A stretch of 64,000 bases of DNA, from NCBI RefSeq assembly GCF_000429265.1, contig NZ_AUBN01000011.1, positions 62,001 to 126,000 on the forward strand. The letters are read 5' to 3'. Both the position numbers and the translations under genes were made by a program. This document shows positions 40,894-50,285 of the stretch, piece after piece (position 1 is the first letter of the stretch; every line of letters begins with the position of its first letter). This stretch comes from Actinomyces gerencseriae DSM 6844 (GTDB lineage: Bacteria > Actinomycetota > Actinomycetes > Actinomycetales > Actinomycetaceae). Under the pieces are notes generated by a model, which saw nothing but the letters and a program-made list of their open reading frames with translations, was not told where the DNA came from and ran no database searches.

Positions 40894-43014
40894 TCAGATC
40901 TCGGCGCAGTCGTCCGGCACGAAGCCGGCGTCGAGAACGCCCACGAGGTTGGCCACGCGCTCGTCGAGCGTGCGCCCCAGCCCCTGCGGGGTGATCGTGT
41001 TGGTCAGCGAGATGCCGTCGAGGGCGTCGTTGTAGTCGAGCTTGCCGACGGAGAGCATGGAGGCGACCATGCCGTGCGTGTCCATGCCGTTCTCCGGGTT
41101 GGCGCCCGGGGAGAAGGGTGTGCCCTTCTCGTGGCCCGAGGGGAAGGAGCCCGTGGCCTTGCCGTAGACGACGTTCGAGGTGATCGTCAGGACGGACTGC
41201 GTCGGAATCGCGTCGCGGTAGAAGGGCTGCTCCTTGATCTTCGACATGATCGTGTGGACCACAGTGGCGGCGATGTCGTCGGCGCGATCGTCGTCGTTGC
41301 CGTAGATCGGGAAGTCGCCCTCGGTGATGTAATCGACGACGAGACCGGTCTCATCGCGCACCGGGGTGACCTTCGCGTACTTGATGGCGCTCAGGGAGTC
41401 GGCGACGATGGACAGCCCCGCGATGCCGCAGCCCATGGTGCGCACAATCTCGGAGTCGTGCAGCGCCATCTCGATCGCCTCGTAGGCGTAACGGTCATGG
41501 CAGTAGTGAATGATGTTGAGAGCCTCGACGTAGGTGGCGACGACCCAGTCGAGCATCTTCTCGTACCTGTCCCAGACGTCGTCGAAATCGAGCGGGCCAT
41601 CGCCCTCGACACCGGGCAGACCGGTGACAACCTGCTTGCCAGTCATCTCATCGCGGCCGCCGTTGATGGCGTAGAGCAGACCCTTGGCAGCGTTGACGCG
41701 AGCGCCGAAGAACTGCATCTGCTTGCCCACGCGCATCGGGGACACGCAGCAGGCGATGGCGGCGTCGTCCCCCCAGTGCTCGCGGATCTGCTCGTCGGCC
41801 TCGTACTGGATGGAGGAGGTCGTGATCGAGATCAGGGCGCAGAAGTCCTTGTAGCCCTTCGGCAGGTCCTCGCTCCAGAAGATCGTGATGTTCGGCTCGG
41901 GAGCGGGGCCGAGATTGCGCAGCGTCTGGAGAAGACGGAAGGACGTCTTCGTGACGAGGGACCGGCCGTCCTCACCGAAGCCGGCGTCCGACCAGGTGGC
42001 CCAGTACGGGTCGCCGGAGAAGATCTGGTCGTAGTCGGTGGTGCGCAGGAAGCGGGTGATGCGCAGCTTCATGACGATGTTGTCGATGAGCTCCTGAGCA
42101 CGGGACTCGTTGATGACGCCCTCGCGCAGGTCGCGCTCGAAGTAGATGTCGAGGAAGGCCGAGAGACGGCCGATGCTCATCGCGGCGCCGTCCTGGGACT
42201 TCACCGAGGCCAGGTAGGCGAAGTACGTCCACTGGACCGCCTCGTGGGCGTTGCGCGCGGGGCCGGAGATGTCGAAGCCGTAGGACGCGGCCATGTTCTT
42301 GAGCTTCTTGAGAGCCTTGATCTGCTCGGAGTGCTCCTCGCGGAAGCGCGCCCAGTGCTCGGAGAAGGGCCTGTCCGCAACGGAGTCCTTGGCCTTCTGC
42401 TTCTCCTCGACGAGGCGGTCGACGCCGTAGAGGGCGACGCGCCGGTAGTCGCCGATGATGCGGCCGCGGCCGTAGGCATCGGGCAGGCCGGTGATGATGT
42501 GGCTCGAACGGGCGGCGCGGATGCGCGGGGTGTAGATGTCGAAGACCGCGTCGTTGTGGGTCTTGCGGTACCTGGTGAAGATCTTCTGGACGTCGGGGTT
42601 GACCTCCTTGCCGGCCTCCTTGATCGCCTGAGCGACCATGCGCCATCCGCCATTGGGCATCATGGCGCGCTTGAGCGGCGAGTCGGTCTGGAGACCGACG
42701 ATGACGTCGTCGACCTCGGAAATATAGCCGGGCTCGAAGGCGTCGATGTCCGAGGGAGTATCGGTATCGACGTCGAGGATGCGGACCTTGCGCTCCTCCT
42801 TGAGGTACTTCTCCTCGAGAGTCTCCCACAGGCTCAGCGTCTTGTCGGTGGCCCCGGCGAGGAACGAGGCGTCCCCGTCGTAGGGGGTGTAGTTGCGCTG
42901 GATGAAGTCTCGGACATCAACGTCCTCGGTCCACGGGCCCGTGGCGAAGCCCTCCCACGCGTCGCGGCTGGTGCTGTCCTCCGCTGTGGCGGATGCTGTG
43001 ACCTCAGTGGTCAT
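40894..43014 (-). CDS. pflB: Formate C-acetyltransferase large subunit lacking the glycyl-radical end
   Basis: 706 residues. Converts pyruvate and CoA to acetyl-CoA and formate in anaerobic growth. The catalytic Cys pair is in [13 protein letters not shown] (about residues 421-422), and the body matches PFL throughout ([33 protein letters not shown]). It ends at [16 protein letters not shown], just where normal PFLs continue into the NVNV...RVSGYA radical loop, which is missing. That loop is encoded separately 64 bp downstream. The ATG at 43014 has AGGAGG 8 nt upstream. A DosR-like palindrome lies 181 bp upstream. Confidence 0.93.
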   Translation of the reverse strand: MTTEVTASATAEDSTSRDAWEGFATGPWTEDVDVRDFIQRNYTPYDGDASFLAGATDKTLSLWETLEEKYLKEERKVRILDVDTDTPSDIDAFEPGYISEVDDVIVGLQTDSPLKRAMMPNGGWRMVAQAIKEAGKEVNPDVQKIFTRYRKTHNDAVFDIYTPRIRAARSSHIITGLPDAYGRGRIIGDYRRVALYGVDRLVEEKQKAKDSVADRPFSEHWARFREEHSEQIKALKKLKNMAASYGFDISGPARNAHEAVQWTYFAYLASVKSQDGAAMSIGRLSAFLDIYFERDLREGVINESRAQELIDNIVMKLRITRFLRTTDYDQIFSGDPYWATWSDAGFGEDGRSLVTKTSFRLLQTLRNLGPAPEPNITIFWSEDLPKGYKDFCALISITTSSIQYEADEQIREHWGDDAAIACCVSPMRVGKQMQFFGARVNAAKGLLYAINGGRDEMTGKQVVTGLPGVEGDGPLDFDDVWDRYEKMLDWVVATYVEALNIIHYCHDRYAYEAIEMALHDSEIVRTMGCGIAGLSIVADSLSAIKYAKVTPVRDETGLVVDYITEGDFPIYGNDDDRADDIAATVVHTIMSKIKEQPFYRDAIPTQSVLTITSNVVYGKATGSFPSGHEKGTPFSPGANPENGMDTHGMVASMLSVGKLDYNDALDGISLTNTITPQGLGRTLDERVANLVGVLDAGFVPDDCAEI

Positions 43015-43194
43015 CCGTACCCTCCTGTAGGTGGGTGGCGGGAGGCCACCCGATCGAGTGCGCCCTTGTGAGGCGTGGCGGTACATCGTTGCGCCGTCGC
43101 TCCCAGAGTAGGCCGGTCCCCGACGACAGCGGGAGCCGCCCACCCACAAGGCCGGTGGGATCACTCACAAGCGTCGGTCACGCGCCATCAAACA

Positions 43195-43208
43195 GGGACT
43201 AAAGTCCC
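43195..43208 (-). promoter_or_regulatory. DosR-type palindrome upstream of the pfl operon
   Basis: GGGACTAAAGTCCC: perfect 6-bp arms GGGACT/AGTCCC around a 2-bp centre. This is the core of the known mycobacterial DosR (DevR) hypoxia box (GGGACTWWAGTCCC). One-mismatch versions lie before lpdA (51961-51974) and lipA (60561-60574). Confidence 0.6.
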
Positions 43209-43370
43209 AATGCAATGTCAGGTGATTCCTTGCGTTGTGTGCCAGCATTAGTGGCTTGCTCACACACTTTTCAACTCCTGCATAAATGTCGGCCATCACA
43301 GCAATAGGACAGGCGTCCCACGATTGCGGGACCCATCGGGCCGGCTCGGGAGGGGGGCGGCCCGCCCCTT

Positions 43371-43514
43371 TCACGAGCGCCGCACCCCGGCGGATGAGAT
43401 GATCTGGTGGCCCAAGGCGACGCGCGACGGCGCGGCCTCCAGCGGGTTCACCGGGCCCGCTTCACCGTCGATCACGATCCTGGTGGTGAGGATGTGGCCG
43501 ACGAGCCGGGCCGT
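43371..43514 (-). pseudogene. Possible coding remnant upstream of pflB
   Basis: A 47-codon stretch open on the minus strand between two TGA codons, with G or C in nearly every third position; it reads VGHILTTRIVIDGEAGPV and ends ISSAGVRRS. The frame before it reads LGAVKVLNGPAR, which could join it through a frameshift. No start with a ribosome-binding site and no family were recognised. It may be the 3' scrap of a lost gene. Confidence 0.25.
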
Positions 43515-43589
43515 TCAGGACCTTGACCGCCCCGAGTCCTATTGGTCTCCCCGCCTTCCGGTGCCGGCGGCCCCACCGGCCCGAACGGT

Positions 43590-45653
43590 TCAGCCCCTCG
43601 GCCCTCCCGCAAGTCGCCGTGCCGCCGCGGAGATCCCCTCCGGGTCCATGCCGAACTCGGCCAGCAGCTCCTCGCGGTCCGCCGTGGGCGGGAAACGGCG
43701 CGGCACGCCCAGGCGCATCACCCGTGGAACGGCCCCGGTACCGTCGGCCAGTGCCGCGTCCTCGGCGGCGTCGCGCAGCTGGGAGCCGACCCCGCCCTCG
43801 ACGAGCCCGTCCTCCACCACGAGCGCCCCCCGGCTCTCGCGCACCATCTCGACCAGCGCCGCGGGCACGGGCACCGGCCAGCGCGGGGAGACCACCCGCA
43901 CCGCCAGCCCCTCGGCCGCCAGGCACCGGCCGGCGTCGAGAGTCGCGGCGGCCATGGCGCCCACTCCGACCAGCAGCAGCGCTCCGGCCCCCTCCCCGGT
44001 GCCCGCGGTCCCGACGGGGACGTCGGCCGTGTCCAGCAGGACGTCCACCGCGCAGAACGCCCCGTCCTCCTCCCCCACGGTACGCGCGGCGGGCAGGGGG
44101 GCGGGCAGGGACCCCTTGGGGTAGCGCACCACGGTCGAGACGTCGTCGGCGCCGATCGCCACGTCCAGTGCCTGGCGCAGCGTCGCCTCGTCCCGGGGCG
44201 CCGCCAGGTGCAGGCCCGGGACGTGAGCCAACAGCGCCATGTCCCACATGCCATTGTGGCTGGCTCCGTCCGTGCCGGTGATGCCGGCACGGTCCAGCAG
44301 GATCGTGACACCGGCCCGGTGCAGGCCGACGTCCATGAGGACCTGGTCGAAGGCGCGGTTGAGGAAGGTGGCGTACAGGGCGATCACCGGGTGCATCCCG
44401 GCGAAGGCGAGCCCGGCGGAGAAGGTGAGCGCGTGCTGCTCGGCGATGCCGACGTCGATGACGCGCTCGGGCAGGGCATCGGCGAGCGGCTGCAGGCCGA
44501 CCGGCTGCTGCATGGCCGCGGTGATGCCGACGATCCGCTCATCACCGCGGGCCAGCTCCACCAGCTCCTCGGCGACGACGGCCGTCCAGCCGAACCGCGA
44601 GGGCACCACCGGCAGGCCCGTCTCGGGGTGGATGCGCCCGACGGCGTGGAAGCGGTCTGCGTTGTCCTCCTCGGCAGGGGTGTACCCCCGCCCCTTCTCG
44701 GTGATGACGTGGACGATGACCGGCTCGGCGTACTCGCGGGCCCGGGTGAGGGCGAACTCGATGGCGGTGATGTCGTGGCCGTCGACCGGACCGGTGTACT
44801 TGACCCCCAGGTCCTCGAAGAACGCCGAGGGGACCAGGACGTCCTTGAGCCCCCGCTTGAGACCGTGCAGGGCGTCGAAGGCGGCCCGACCGGGCGCCCC
44901 CTGGGACAGCAGGGTCCGCTTGACCCCGGACAGGACGCGCTCGTAGCCGGGGTTGGTGCGCAGCGCGTCGAGGTGGTGGGCCAGCCCGCCGATGGTGGGG
45001 GCGTAGGAGCGGCCGTTGTCGTTGACGACGATGACCAGGTGCTTGTCGGCGGAGTCGGCGATGTTGTTCAGCGCCTCCCAGGCCATGCCCCCGGTCATGG
45101 CGCCGTCGCCGATCACGGCGACGACGTGACGCTCGTCGTGGCCCTGAAGGTGGTTGGCGCGGGCGATGCCGTCCGCCCAGGAGAGCGAGGTGGAGGCGTG
45201 GGAGTTCTCCACGACGTCGTGGACGGACTCGGTCCGTGACGGGTAGCCCGACAGCCCGCCTCGCTCACGCAGGTGGGTGAAGTCCTGACGACCGGTGAGC
45301 AGCTTGTGAACATAGGCCTGGTGGCCGGTGTCGAAGACGATGGCGTCCCGCGGCGACCAGAAGGTCCGGTGCAGGGCGATCGTCAGCTCGACGACGCCGA
45401 GGTTGGGTCCCAGGTGGCCTCCGGTGCGGGCGACCGAGGCGACGAGGTAGCGCCGGATCTCCGCCGCGAGCGCCACGAGCTCCTCGCTGGTGAGCCGGCC
45501 CAGGTCGCCGGGCCGCGCGATCGAGGACAGCAGCGGCGTGCGGGGCGGCGCCGCACCGGCCGCACCGGCGTCCGCGGACGCTACCGGCGCGGCCCGCACT
45601 GATGACGGCACTGACGGCACTGACGGCACTGACGGCACTGTCTCTCTACTCAT
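43590..45653 (-). CDS. dxs: 1-deoxy-D-xylulose-5-phosphate synthase
   Basis: 687 residues. Thiamine-diphosphate transketolase-like enzyme that condenses pyruvate and glyceraldehyde 3-phosphate, first step of the MEP isoprenoid pathway. TPP motif (GDGAMTGGMAWEALNN), GHLGPNLGVVELTIALH and DVGIAEQHALTFSAGLA are present. The ATG at 45653 has GGGAGG about 9 nt upstream. Codons 6-17 lie in four perfect 9-bp tandem repeats encoding a VPS run. Confidence 0.96.
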   Translation of the reverse strand: MSRETVPSVPSVPSVPSSVRAAPVASADAGAAGAAPPRTPLLSSIARPGDLGRLTSEELVALAAEIRRYLVASVARTGGHLGPNLGVVELTIALHRTFWSPRDAIVFDTGHQAYVHKLLTGRQDFTHLRERGGLSGYPSRTESVHDVVENSHASTSLSWADGIARANHLQGHDERHVVAVIGDGAMTGGMAWEALNNIADSADKHLVIVVNDNGRSYAPTIGGLAHHLDALRTNPGYERVLSGVKRTLLSQGAPGRAAFDALHGLKRGLKDVLVPSAFFEDLGVKYTGPVDGHDITAIEFALTRAREYAEPVIVHVITEKGRGYTPAEEDNADRFHAVGRIHPETGLPVVPSRFGWTAVVAEELVELARGDERIVGITAAMQQPVGLQPLADALPERVIDVGIAEQHALTFSAGLAFAGMHPVIALYATFLNRAFDQVLMDVGLHRAGVTILLDRAGITGTDGASHNGMWDMALLAHVPGLHLAAPRDEATLRQALDVAIGADDVSTVVRYPKGSLPAPLPAARTVGEEDGAFCAVDVLLDTADVPVGTAGTGEGAGALLLVGVGAMAAATLDAGRCLAAEGLAVRVVSPRWPVPVPAALVEMVRESRGALVVEDGLVEGGVGSQLRDAAEDAALADGTGAVPRVMRLGVPRRFPPTADREELLAEFGMDPEGISAAARRLAGGPRG
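45604..45639. repeat. Four perfect 9-bp tandem repeats in the dxs 5' end
   Basis: GACGGCACT repeated four times without mismatch. On the coding strand it gives Ser-Val-Pro repeats just after the dxs start. Gain or loss of units keeps the frame, so only the length of the N-terminus would vary. Confidence 0.9.
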
Positions 45654-45775
45654 CAGCGCGTTCCTCCCGCTCCTCGTCCTGGTCCTGCCGCGTCCCGTGC
45701 ATTCCGCCGTGCGCCCGCGCCCCGGTCCGCGCCCAGGCGATGCCGCGGGCCGGCCGTGCACGATGCGCGCGTGCG

Positions 45776-45791
45776 TGCACGTACACGTGCA
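45776..45791. promoter_or_regulatory. Palindrome between dxs and the S9 peptidase gene
   Basis: TGCACGT-AC-ACGTGCA, perfect 7-bp arms around 2 bp, in the 275-bp divergent promoter region. A second palindrome, GGCGCT-G-AGCGCC, lies at 45820-45832. Both are candidate operators for the divergent genes. Confidence 0.4.
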
Positions 45792-45928
45792 TGGTGATAT
45801 CCGATGGCGTCTCAGCATAGGCGCTGAGCGCCCGACTCGACCGTGTCGCTGCGGACCGGGGCGAGCACGTAGGGTTGGGGGCGCGGCGCCCCGCGCCGCG
45901 CCCAGCCGTACCGCACTCAGGAGGAACC

Positions 45929-47932
45929 ATGAGCACCACGGCTCCGTTCGGGACCTGGCCCTCTACCATCACGCCCGGCACCATCACCACGCGGACGGTG
46001 CGGCTGTCGCAAGTGCGCGTGGACGGCGCGGACACCTACTGGGTGGAGCAGCGCGCCTCGCAGGCCGGCCGCAACGTCCTGCTGCGCCGCGGCGGGGATG
46101 GCTCGGTCGGGGAGATCCTCCCCCTGACGCCCTCCGACGAGCTCGTCGACGTGCACACCCGTGTGCACGAGTACGGCGGGCGCGCCTACGCGGTCGACTC
46201 CGGGATCATCGTCGTCTCCCACGCCGGGGACGGGCGCCTGTACCGCTATGACGTCGCCCATCGGATGCGCGGTCTGGTACCGCTGACGATCTACGGCGAC
46301 GTGCGCCACGGGGACCTCGAGATCGACACCGCGCGAGGCCTGGTCTACGCGGTGCGCGAGGATCACCGGGGCGACGGCGAGGCCGTCAACTCGCTGGTGG
46401 CCATCCCGCTGGACGGCTCCGCCGCGCGCGAGGACACTCCGGTGACCACGATCGTCGCCGGGACGGACTTCGTGACCTCGCCGACCCTGTCCCCCGATGG
46501 CGAGCGCCTGGCCTGGATCACCTGGAACCACCCGAGCATGCCGTGGGAGAGCACGACCCTGCACGTGGGGGATCTCCTGCCCGACGGCGGCATCGGCGAG
46601 CAGGCGATCATCGACGGCGATGGCAACGCCGCGTCCGAGCCCCGGTGGACGGAGGAGTGCGAGCTGGTGCACATCTCCAACGCCTCGGGATTCTCCAACC
46701 TGTACCGCACCGAGGGGTTCCCGCGCCGCGGCACCAACCGCGAGGGCTGGTCGACCGGGCTGCGCACCCGCCCGCTGCATCCCGTCGAGGCGACCTTCAC
46801 CTCGCCGGCCTGGATGCTGGGCCCGCACCACTACGATGTCCTCGACGGCGAGCACCTCATCGCCTCCTGGGCGCGCGACGGCGTATGGCACCTCGGCACG
46901 ATCAGGCTGTCCAACGGGGAGCTGGAGGAGTGGAACATCGGCTGGCAGCCGTTGGGCAACGTCGCCTCGTCCGCGGGGCGGGTCGTCATGCTGGCGAACA
47001 ACGAGATGGAGCTGCCCGCGATCATCGAGGTGCGCGACGGCGATGTCGAGGTCCTGCGCGACTCGGGCGAGTTCGCGGCCGAGGCCATCGGGATCTCCCT
47101 GCCCACGCCCTTGGCGTGGCCGACCACCGCGGACGCCACCGCGCACGGCTTCTTCTACCCGCCGTCATCCGCGTCGCACACCGGCCCCGACGACGAGCTG
47201 CCCCCGCTCATCGTCAACGTTCATGGCGGTCCGACTGCGGCGGCCCGCCCCGGCTACGACCTGAACATCCAGTACTGGACGAGCCGGGGCTTCGCATACC
47301 TGGACGTCAACTACCGGGGCTCAACCGGCTACGGCACCAGTTACCGGCACACGCTCAACGGCCACTGGGGCGTCTACGACGCCGATGACGTCATCGCCGG
47401 AGCCGAGTTCCTCGCCGCCTCCGGCAAGGTCGACCCCGCTCGCGTCGCGGTGCGCGGCGCCTCCGCCGGAGGCTTCACCGTCCTGGCGGCACTCACCCGC
47501 TCGACCGTCTTCAGCGCCGGAACCTCCCTGTACGGCGTGGCGGACCTGGCCCGACTGACCCGCACCACCCACAAGTTCGAGTCCCGTTACATCGGCACGC
47601 TCGTGGGCGCCGACGACGCCGACGCTCCGGTGCTCGCCGACCGCTCGCCGCTGCACCACATCGACGACATCCACGCCCCCCTGCTGCTCCTGCAGGGCAG
47701 CGAGGACCCGATCGTGCCCGCGGACCAGGCGACCGCCATGTACGAGGCCGTCAGGGCCAAGGGCCTGCCAGTGGCGCTCGAGGTCTTCCACGGCGAGGGC
47801 CACGGGCTGCGCCTGGCATCGAACATCCACCGGGCACTCCGCGCGGAGCTGAGCTTCTACACCCAGGTGTGGGGCCTGGAGTCCCCGGAGGAGGACCCGG
47901 TCGTGGTGCACGTGGAGAACCTGACCCGCTGA
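45929..47932 (+). CDS. S9 family prolyl oligopeptidase-type peptidase
   Basis: 667 residues. N-terminal beta-propeller-like region followed by an alpha/beta hydrolase domain. The catalytic Ser lies in RGASAGG (GxSxG), the Asp in QGSEDPIVP and the His in GEGHG; PLIVNVHGGPTAA gives the oxyanion region and NYRGSTGYG is typical of acylaminoacyl-peptidase/dipeptidyl-peptidase relatives. No signal peptide is visible, so it is cytosolic. AGGAGG lies 5 nt before the ATG. Confidence 0.88.
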   Translation: MSTTAPFGTWPSTITPGTITTRTVRLSQVRVDGADTYWVEQRASQAGRNVLLRRGGDGSVGEILPLTPSDELVDVHTRVHEYGGRAYAVDSGIIVVSHAGDGRLYRYDVAHRMRGLVPLTIYGDVRHGDLEIDTARGLVYAVREDHRGDGEAVNSLVAIPLDGSAAREDTPVTTIVAGTDFVTSPTLSPDGERLAWITWNHPSMPWESTTLHVGDLLPDGGIGEQAIIDGDGNAASEPRWTEECELVHISNASGFSNLYRTEGFPRRGTNREGWSTGLRTRPLHPVEATFTSPAWMLGPHHYDVLDGEHLIASWARDGVWHLGTIRLSNGELEEWNIGWQPLGNVASSAGRVVMLANNEMELPAIIEVRDGDVEVLRDSGEFAAEAIGISLPTPLAWPTTADATAHGFFYPPSSASHTGPDDELPPLIVNVHGGPTAAARPGYDLNIQYWTSRGFAYLDVNYRGSTGYGTSYRHTLNGHWGVYDADDVIAGAEFLAASGKVDPARVAVRGASAGGFTVLAALTRSTVFSAGTSLYGVADLARLTRTTHKFESRYIGTLVGADDADAPVLADRSPLHHIDDIHAPLLLLQGSEDPIVPADQATAMYEAVRAKGLPVALEVFHGEGHGLRLASNIHRALRAELSFYTQVWGLESPEEDPVVVHVENLTR

Positions 47933-48005
47933 TCCTCACTCGCTGCTCTCCTTCGCCGCGGAAAGGCCCGACCGCGGCGACGCACCCCTCCCCCATGACA
48001 CTCCC

Positions 48006-49490
48006 ATGACGATGCGATCCGCGCGCGAGCGACTTCGCGACGCTCTCCTGGAGCTGCTGCGCCACCACCGCAGCGGCCTGTTCACGCTGGCGGTCGGGGT
48101 CGGTCTCGTGTCGGGAGCGGGCGCCATCCTGTTCCGCATGGCCATCGACGCGTGGACCGGTGCTCTGACCGGTGCCCAGGACTACACGCTCTCCCTGGGG
48201 GCCGGCACCGGCGCGCTGTCCGCGTTGGGCAGATGGTTCCTCCTGGTCGCCCCCGTGCTCTCGGGACTCATGATCGGCCCTCTCATGACGAGGTTGGGAG
48301 GCACGCCGACGGGACACGGAGTGGCGGGCGTCCTGTGGTCGTCCCGGCGCTCCGATGGCGCCATGGCCCCGGGCCCGGCCGCGGCCGCGGTGGTCTCGGC
48401 GGCGCTGACGATCGGCGGCGGCGGCTCGGTGGGTCCCGAGGGCCCGATCGCCGAGCTCGGGGCGAGCACTGCGAGCCTGTTCGGCCGTCGCCTGGGTCTC
48501 CCCCGACGGGCGGTGCGGCTGCTGGCGGCCGCCGGAACGGCCGCGGGCATCGCCGCGGCCTTCAACGCCCCGCTCGCGGGAGCCTTCTTCGCGATGGAGG
48601 TGGTCCTGGTCGACTTCACCGTCGATGCCTTCACCTTCGTGGTGCTCGCCTGCGTATCCTCAACGGTGCTCTCGCACCATGTGCTGGGCACCTCGCTGTC
48701 GCTGTCCCTGCCCACTCTGAACCTCACCGGCGACGCCCAGCTCGGGTGGGTCTCCGTTCTCGGCGTGCTGGGTGGACTGATCGGCGTCGGCTTCTCGCGC
48801 GCCCGGTACCTGAGCGCCGACGCCGCCACCACCGGGGCCGACCGGCTTCGCATCCCCGACTGGGCGCGACCGGCCGCGGGAGGCCTGCTGGTCGGAGGCA
48901 TCCTGCTGGTGGTGCCCGAGATGTACGGCGAGTCCTCGGCGATACTCGGTCGCGCCCTGGACGGGCGCTACACCGCCGCGGCGCTGGCCGGCCTGGTTCT
49001 GGCCAAGATCATCGCGACATCGGCGACCCTGGCAGTGGGCATGCCCGGAGGCGTCTTCGCCCCCTCTCTGTTCATCGGGGGCACGCTCGGGGCGTGCTTC
49101 GGCACGCTCATCACTCCCGAGCGTCCGGAGGCCGCCGCCGTCTTCGGAGTACTGGGGATGGGCGCCGTGTTCTCGGGCGCCGCCCGCGCGCCGCTCACCG
49201 GCGTCATCCTCATCATCGAGATGACCGGGCAGTACAACCTGCTGACTCCCCTCATGCTCGCGGTCGCGCTGTCCACCGTGACGGGACGGTTCCTCACTCG
49301 CTCGACCATCTACACCGAGGAGCTGCGCCGCCGCGGCATGAGCATCGAGGACCCTCAGGCGCCCACGTCCGTCGGTGCCCGCGTCCAGGAGCGCTGGAGG
49401 CGGTCCCACCATTCCGCGAACCGCAGGGGCGGTCATGGCGGAGATGACGGACGACGACTGGAGCGACGCCCGGAGGGCGACAAGGGATGA
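48006..49490 (+). CDS. ClC-family chloride channel/antiporter
   Basis: 494 residues, about ten hydrophobic segments. The ClC signature regions are present: GSVGPEGP (containing the gating glutamate expected of exchangers), AAAFNAPLAGAFFAMEV, and MPGGVFAPSLFIGG. Mainly a Cl-/H+ exchanger or anion channel; substrate (Cl- versus F-) is not settled. The C-terminal ~35 residues are a charged His/Arg/Gly-rich tail with no CBS domain. 73 bp after the S9 peptidase on the same strand. Confidence 0.9.
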   Translation: MTMRSARERLRDALLELLRHHRSGLFTLAVGVGLVSGAGAILFRMAIDAWTGALTGAQDYTLSLGAGTGALSALGRWFLLVAPVLSGLMIGPLMTRLGGTPTGHGVAGVLWSSRRSDGAMAPGPAAAAVVSAALTIGGGGSVGPEGPIAELGASTASLFGRRLGLPRRAVRLLAAAGTAAGIAAAFNAPLAGAFFAMEVVLVDFTVDAFTFVVLACVSSTVLSHHVLGTSLSLSLPTLNLTGDAQLGWVSVLGVLGGLIGVGFSRARYLSADAATTGADRLRIPDWARPAAGGLLVGGILLVVPEMYGESSAILGRALDGRYTAAALAGLVLAKIIATSATLAVGMPGGVFAPSLFIGGTLGACFGTLITPERPEAAAVFGVLGMGAVFSGAARAPLTGVILIIEMTGQYNLLTPLMLAVALSTVTGRFLTRSTIYTEELRRRGMSIEDPQAPTSVGARVQERWRRSHHSANRRGGHGGDDGRRLERRPEGDKG

Positions 49491-49578
49491 CGACGACGGC
49501 GACGGCACCGATACCGATGAGGTGCGCCGTTCACCGGCTCTTCGGCTCCTCGCCGTCCGTCATCCCGCCGCCGTCCTC

Positions 49579-50196
49579 CTACGACTCCTCGTTGTGGCCT
49601 CCATACCCGTTCACGACCCGTTCACGACCATGGCCGTGTCCACCGCCGTGGTTCCCGCTGCTCCCACCACGACGTGATTCGCGCCCCGGTTGCGCCGTCC
49701 TGGCCCGTTCGGCGAGCGTGGCGCCCAGCTCATCCATCCGCTCGGCGTTGACCACGATGCGACGCGGGTTGCTCATCCACATCCAACCCGCCGCCACGAT
49801 CGGGAGCAGGAGCGGCAGGTAGCCGAGACGGCAGCCGCCACCGGCCCATACACTGGACTCCAGCCCCTCCGCGGCATCAGTCCACGTCAGTACGCCGATG
49901 AGCACCGCACCGGTCAGCAGAGCTGACAGGCTCATCCAGCCGATGATCCGCATGCGGCGCCCGTTGTGCGCCACGCACACGGCCAGGAGGACGAACAGCA
50001 GGCCGGCGACGACATTGATCGACCCGACGACCGGAGCGGCAGTCGGCTGACGCACCAATGAGACCGTGGACGGAACCAGCACGACCAGCCCGAAGGCGGC
50101 GAAGACGACCACGAGGAGGCGCCCCCACCCGTGGGCGGGACGACGCCGGTCCTCAACGCCGCGGACCGGGGGGCGGTCGTCCGCTGGTGCAGACAT
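49579..50196 (-). CDS. Hypothetical four-helix membrane protein
   Basis: 205 residues, not recognised. Four hydrophobic segments (LLVVVFAAFGLVVLVP, VGSINVVAGLLFVLLAVCV, MSLSALLTGAVLIGVL, LGYLPLLLPIVAAGWMWM) are followed by a Gly/His/Arg-rich tail (GGSSGNHGGGHGHGRE) that could bind metal or be disordered. GAGGAGTTTCCGCG before the ATG provides the ribosome-binding site. Convergent with the ClC gene and divergent from the aminopeptidase gene. Confidence 0.75.
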   Translation of the reverse strand: MSAPADDRPPVRGVEDRRRPAHGWGRLLVVVFAAFGLVVLVPSTVSLVRQPTAAPVVGSINVVAGLLFVLLAVCVAHNGRRMRIIGWMSLSALLTGAVLIGVLTWTDAAEGLESSVWAGGGCRLGYLPLLLPIVAAGWMWMSNPRRIVVNAERMDELGATLAERARTAQPGRESRRGGSSGNHGGGHGHGRERVVNGYGGHNEES

Positions 50197-50285
50197 CGCG
50201 GAAACTCCTCACGGGGCCGCAGCCATGACGGACGGCCCGGGCAGAACAACACCGAACAACTTCCGGCACATTACCATCGGAGGCT

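Larger units (their letters stand above)
43015..43589 (-). promoter_or_regulatory. 575-bp regulatory intergenic region upstream of pflB
   Basis: The longest gene-free stretch in the window. The 43140-43330 part is markedly AT-richer than its surroundings and holds the DosR-like palindrome (43195-43208), a possible -35/-10 pair on the minus strand (TTGCAT, 17 nt, TTTGAT, with the palindrome in the spacer), and a GTGTG/CACAC pair around 43235-43270. The 43371-43514 part looks like a coding remnant. Near the dxs stop there is a small CCGGTG/CACCGG hairpin (43559-43580). Exact promoter position is not determined. Confidence 0.5.

Noticed and set aside
43165-43374. 69-residue minus-strand frame in the pfl upstream region
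   Set aside because: Low GC, no family, no ribosome-binding site, and it spans the regulatory palindrome.
45604-45639. Short tandem repeats as a CRISPR-like array
   Set aside because: Units are 9 bp without spacers and lie in the dxs coding frame; no cas genes are present.
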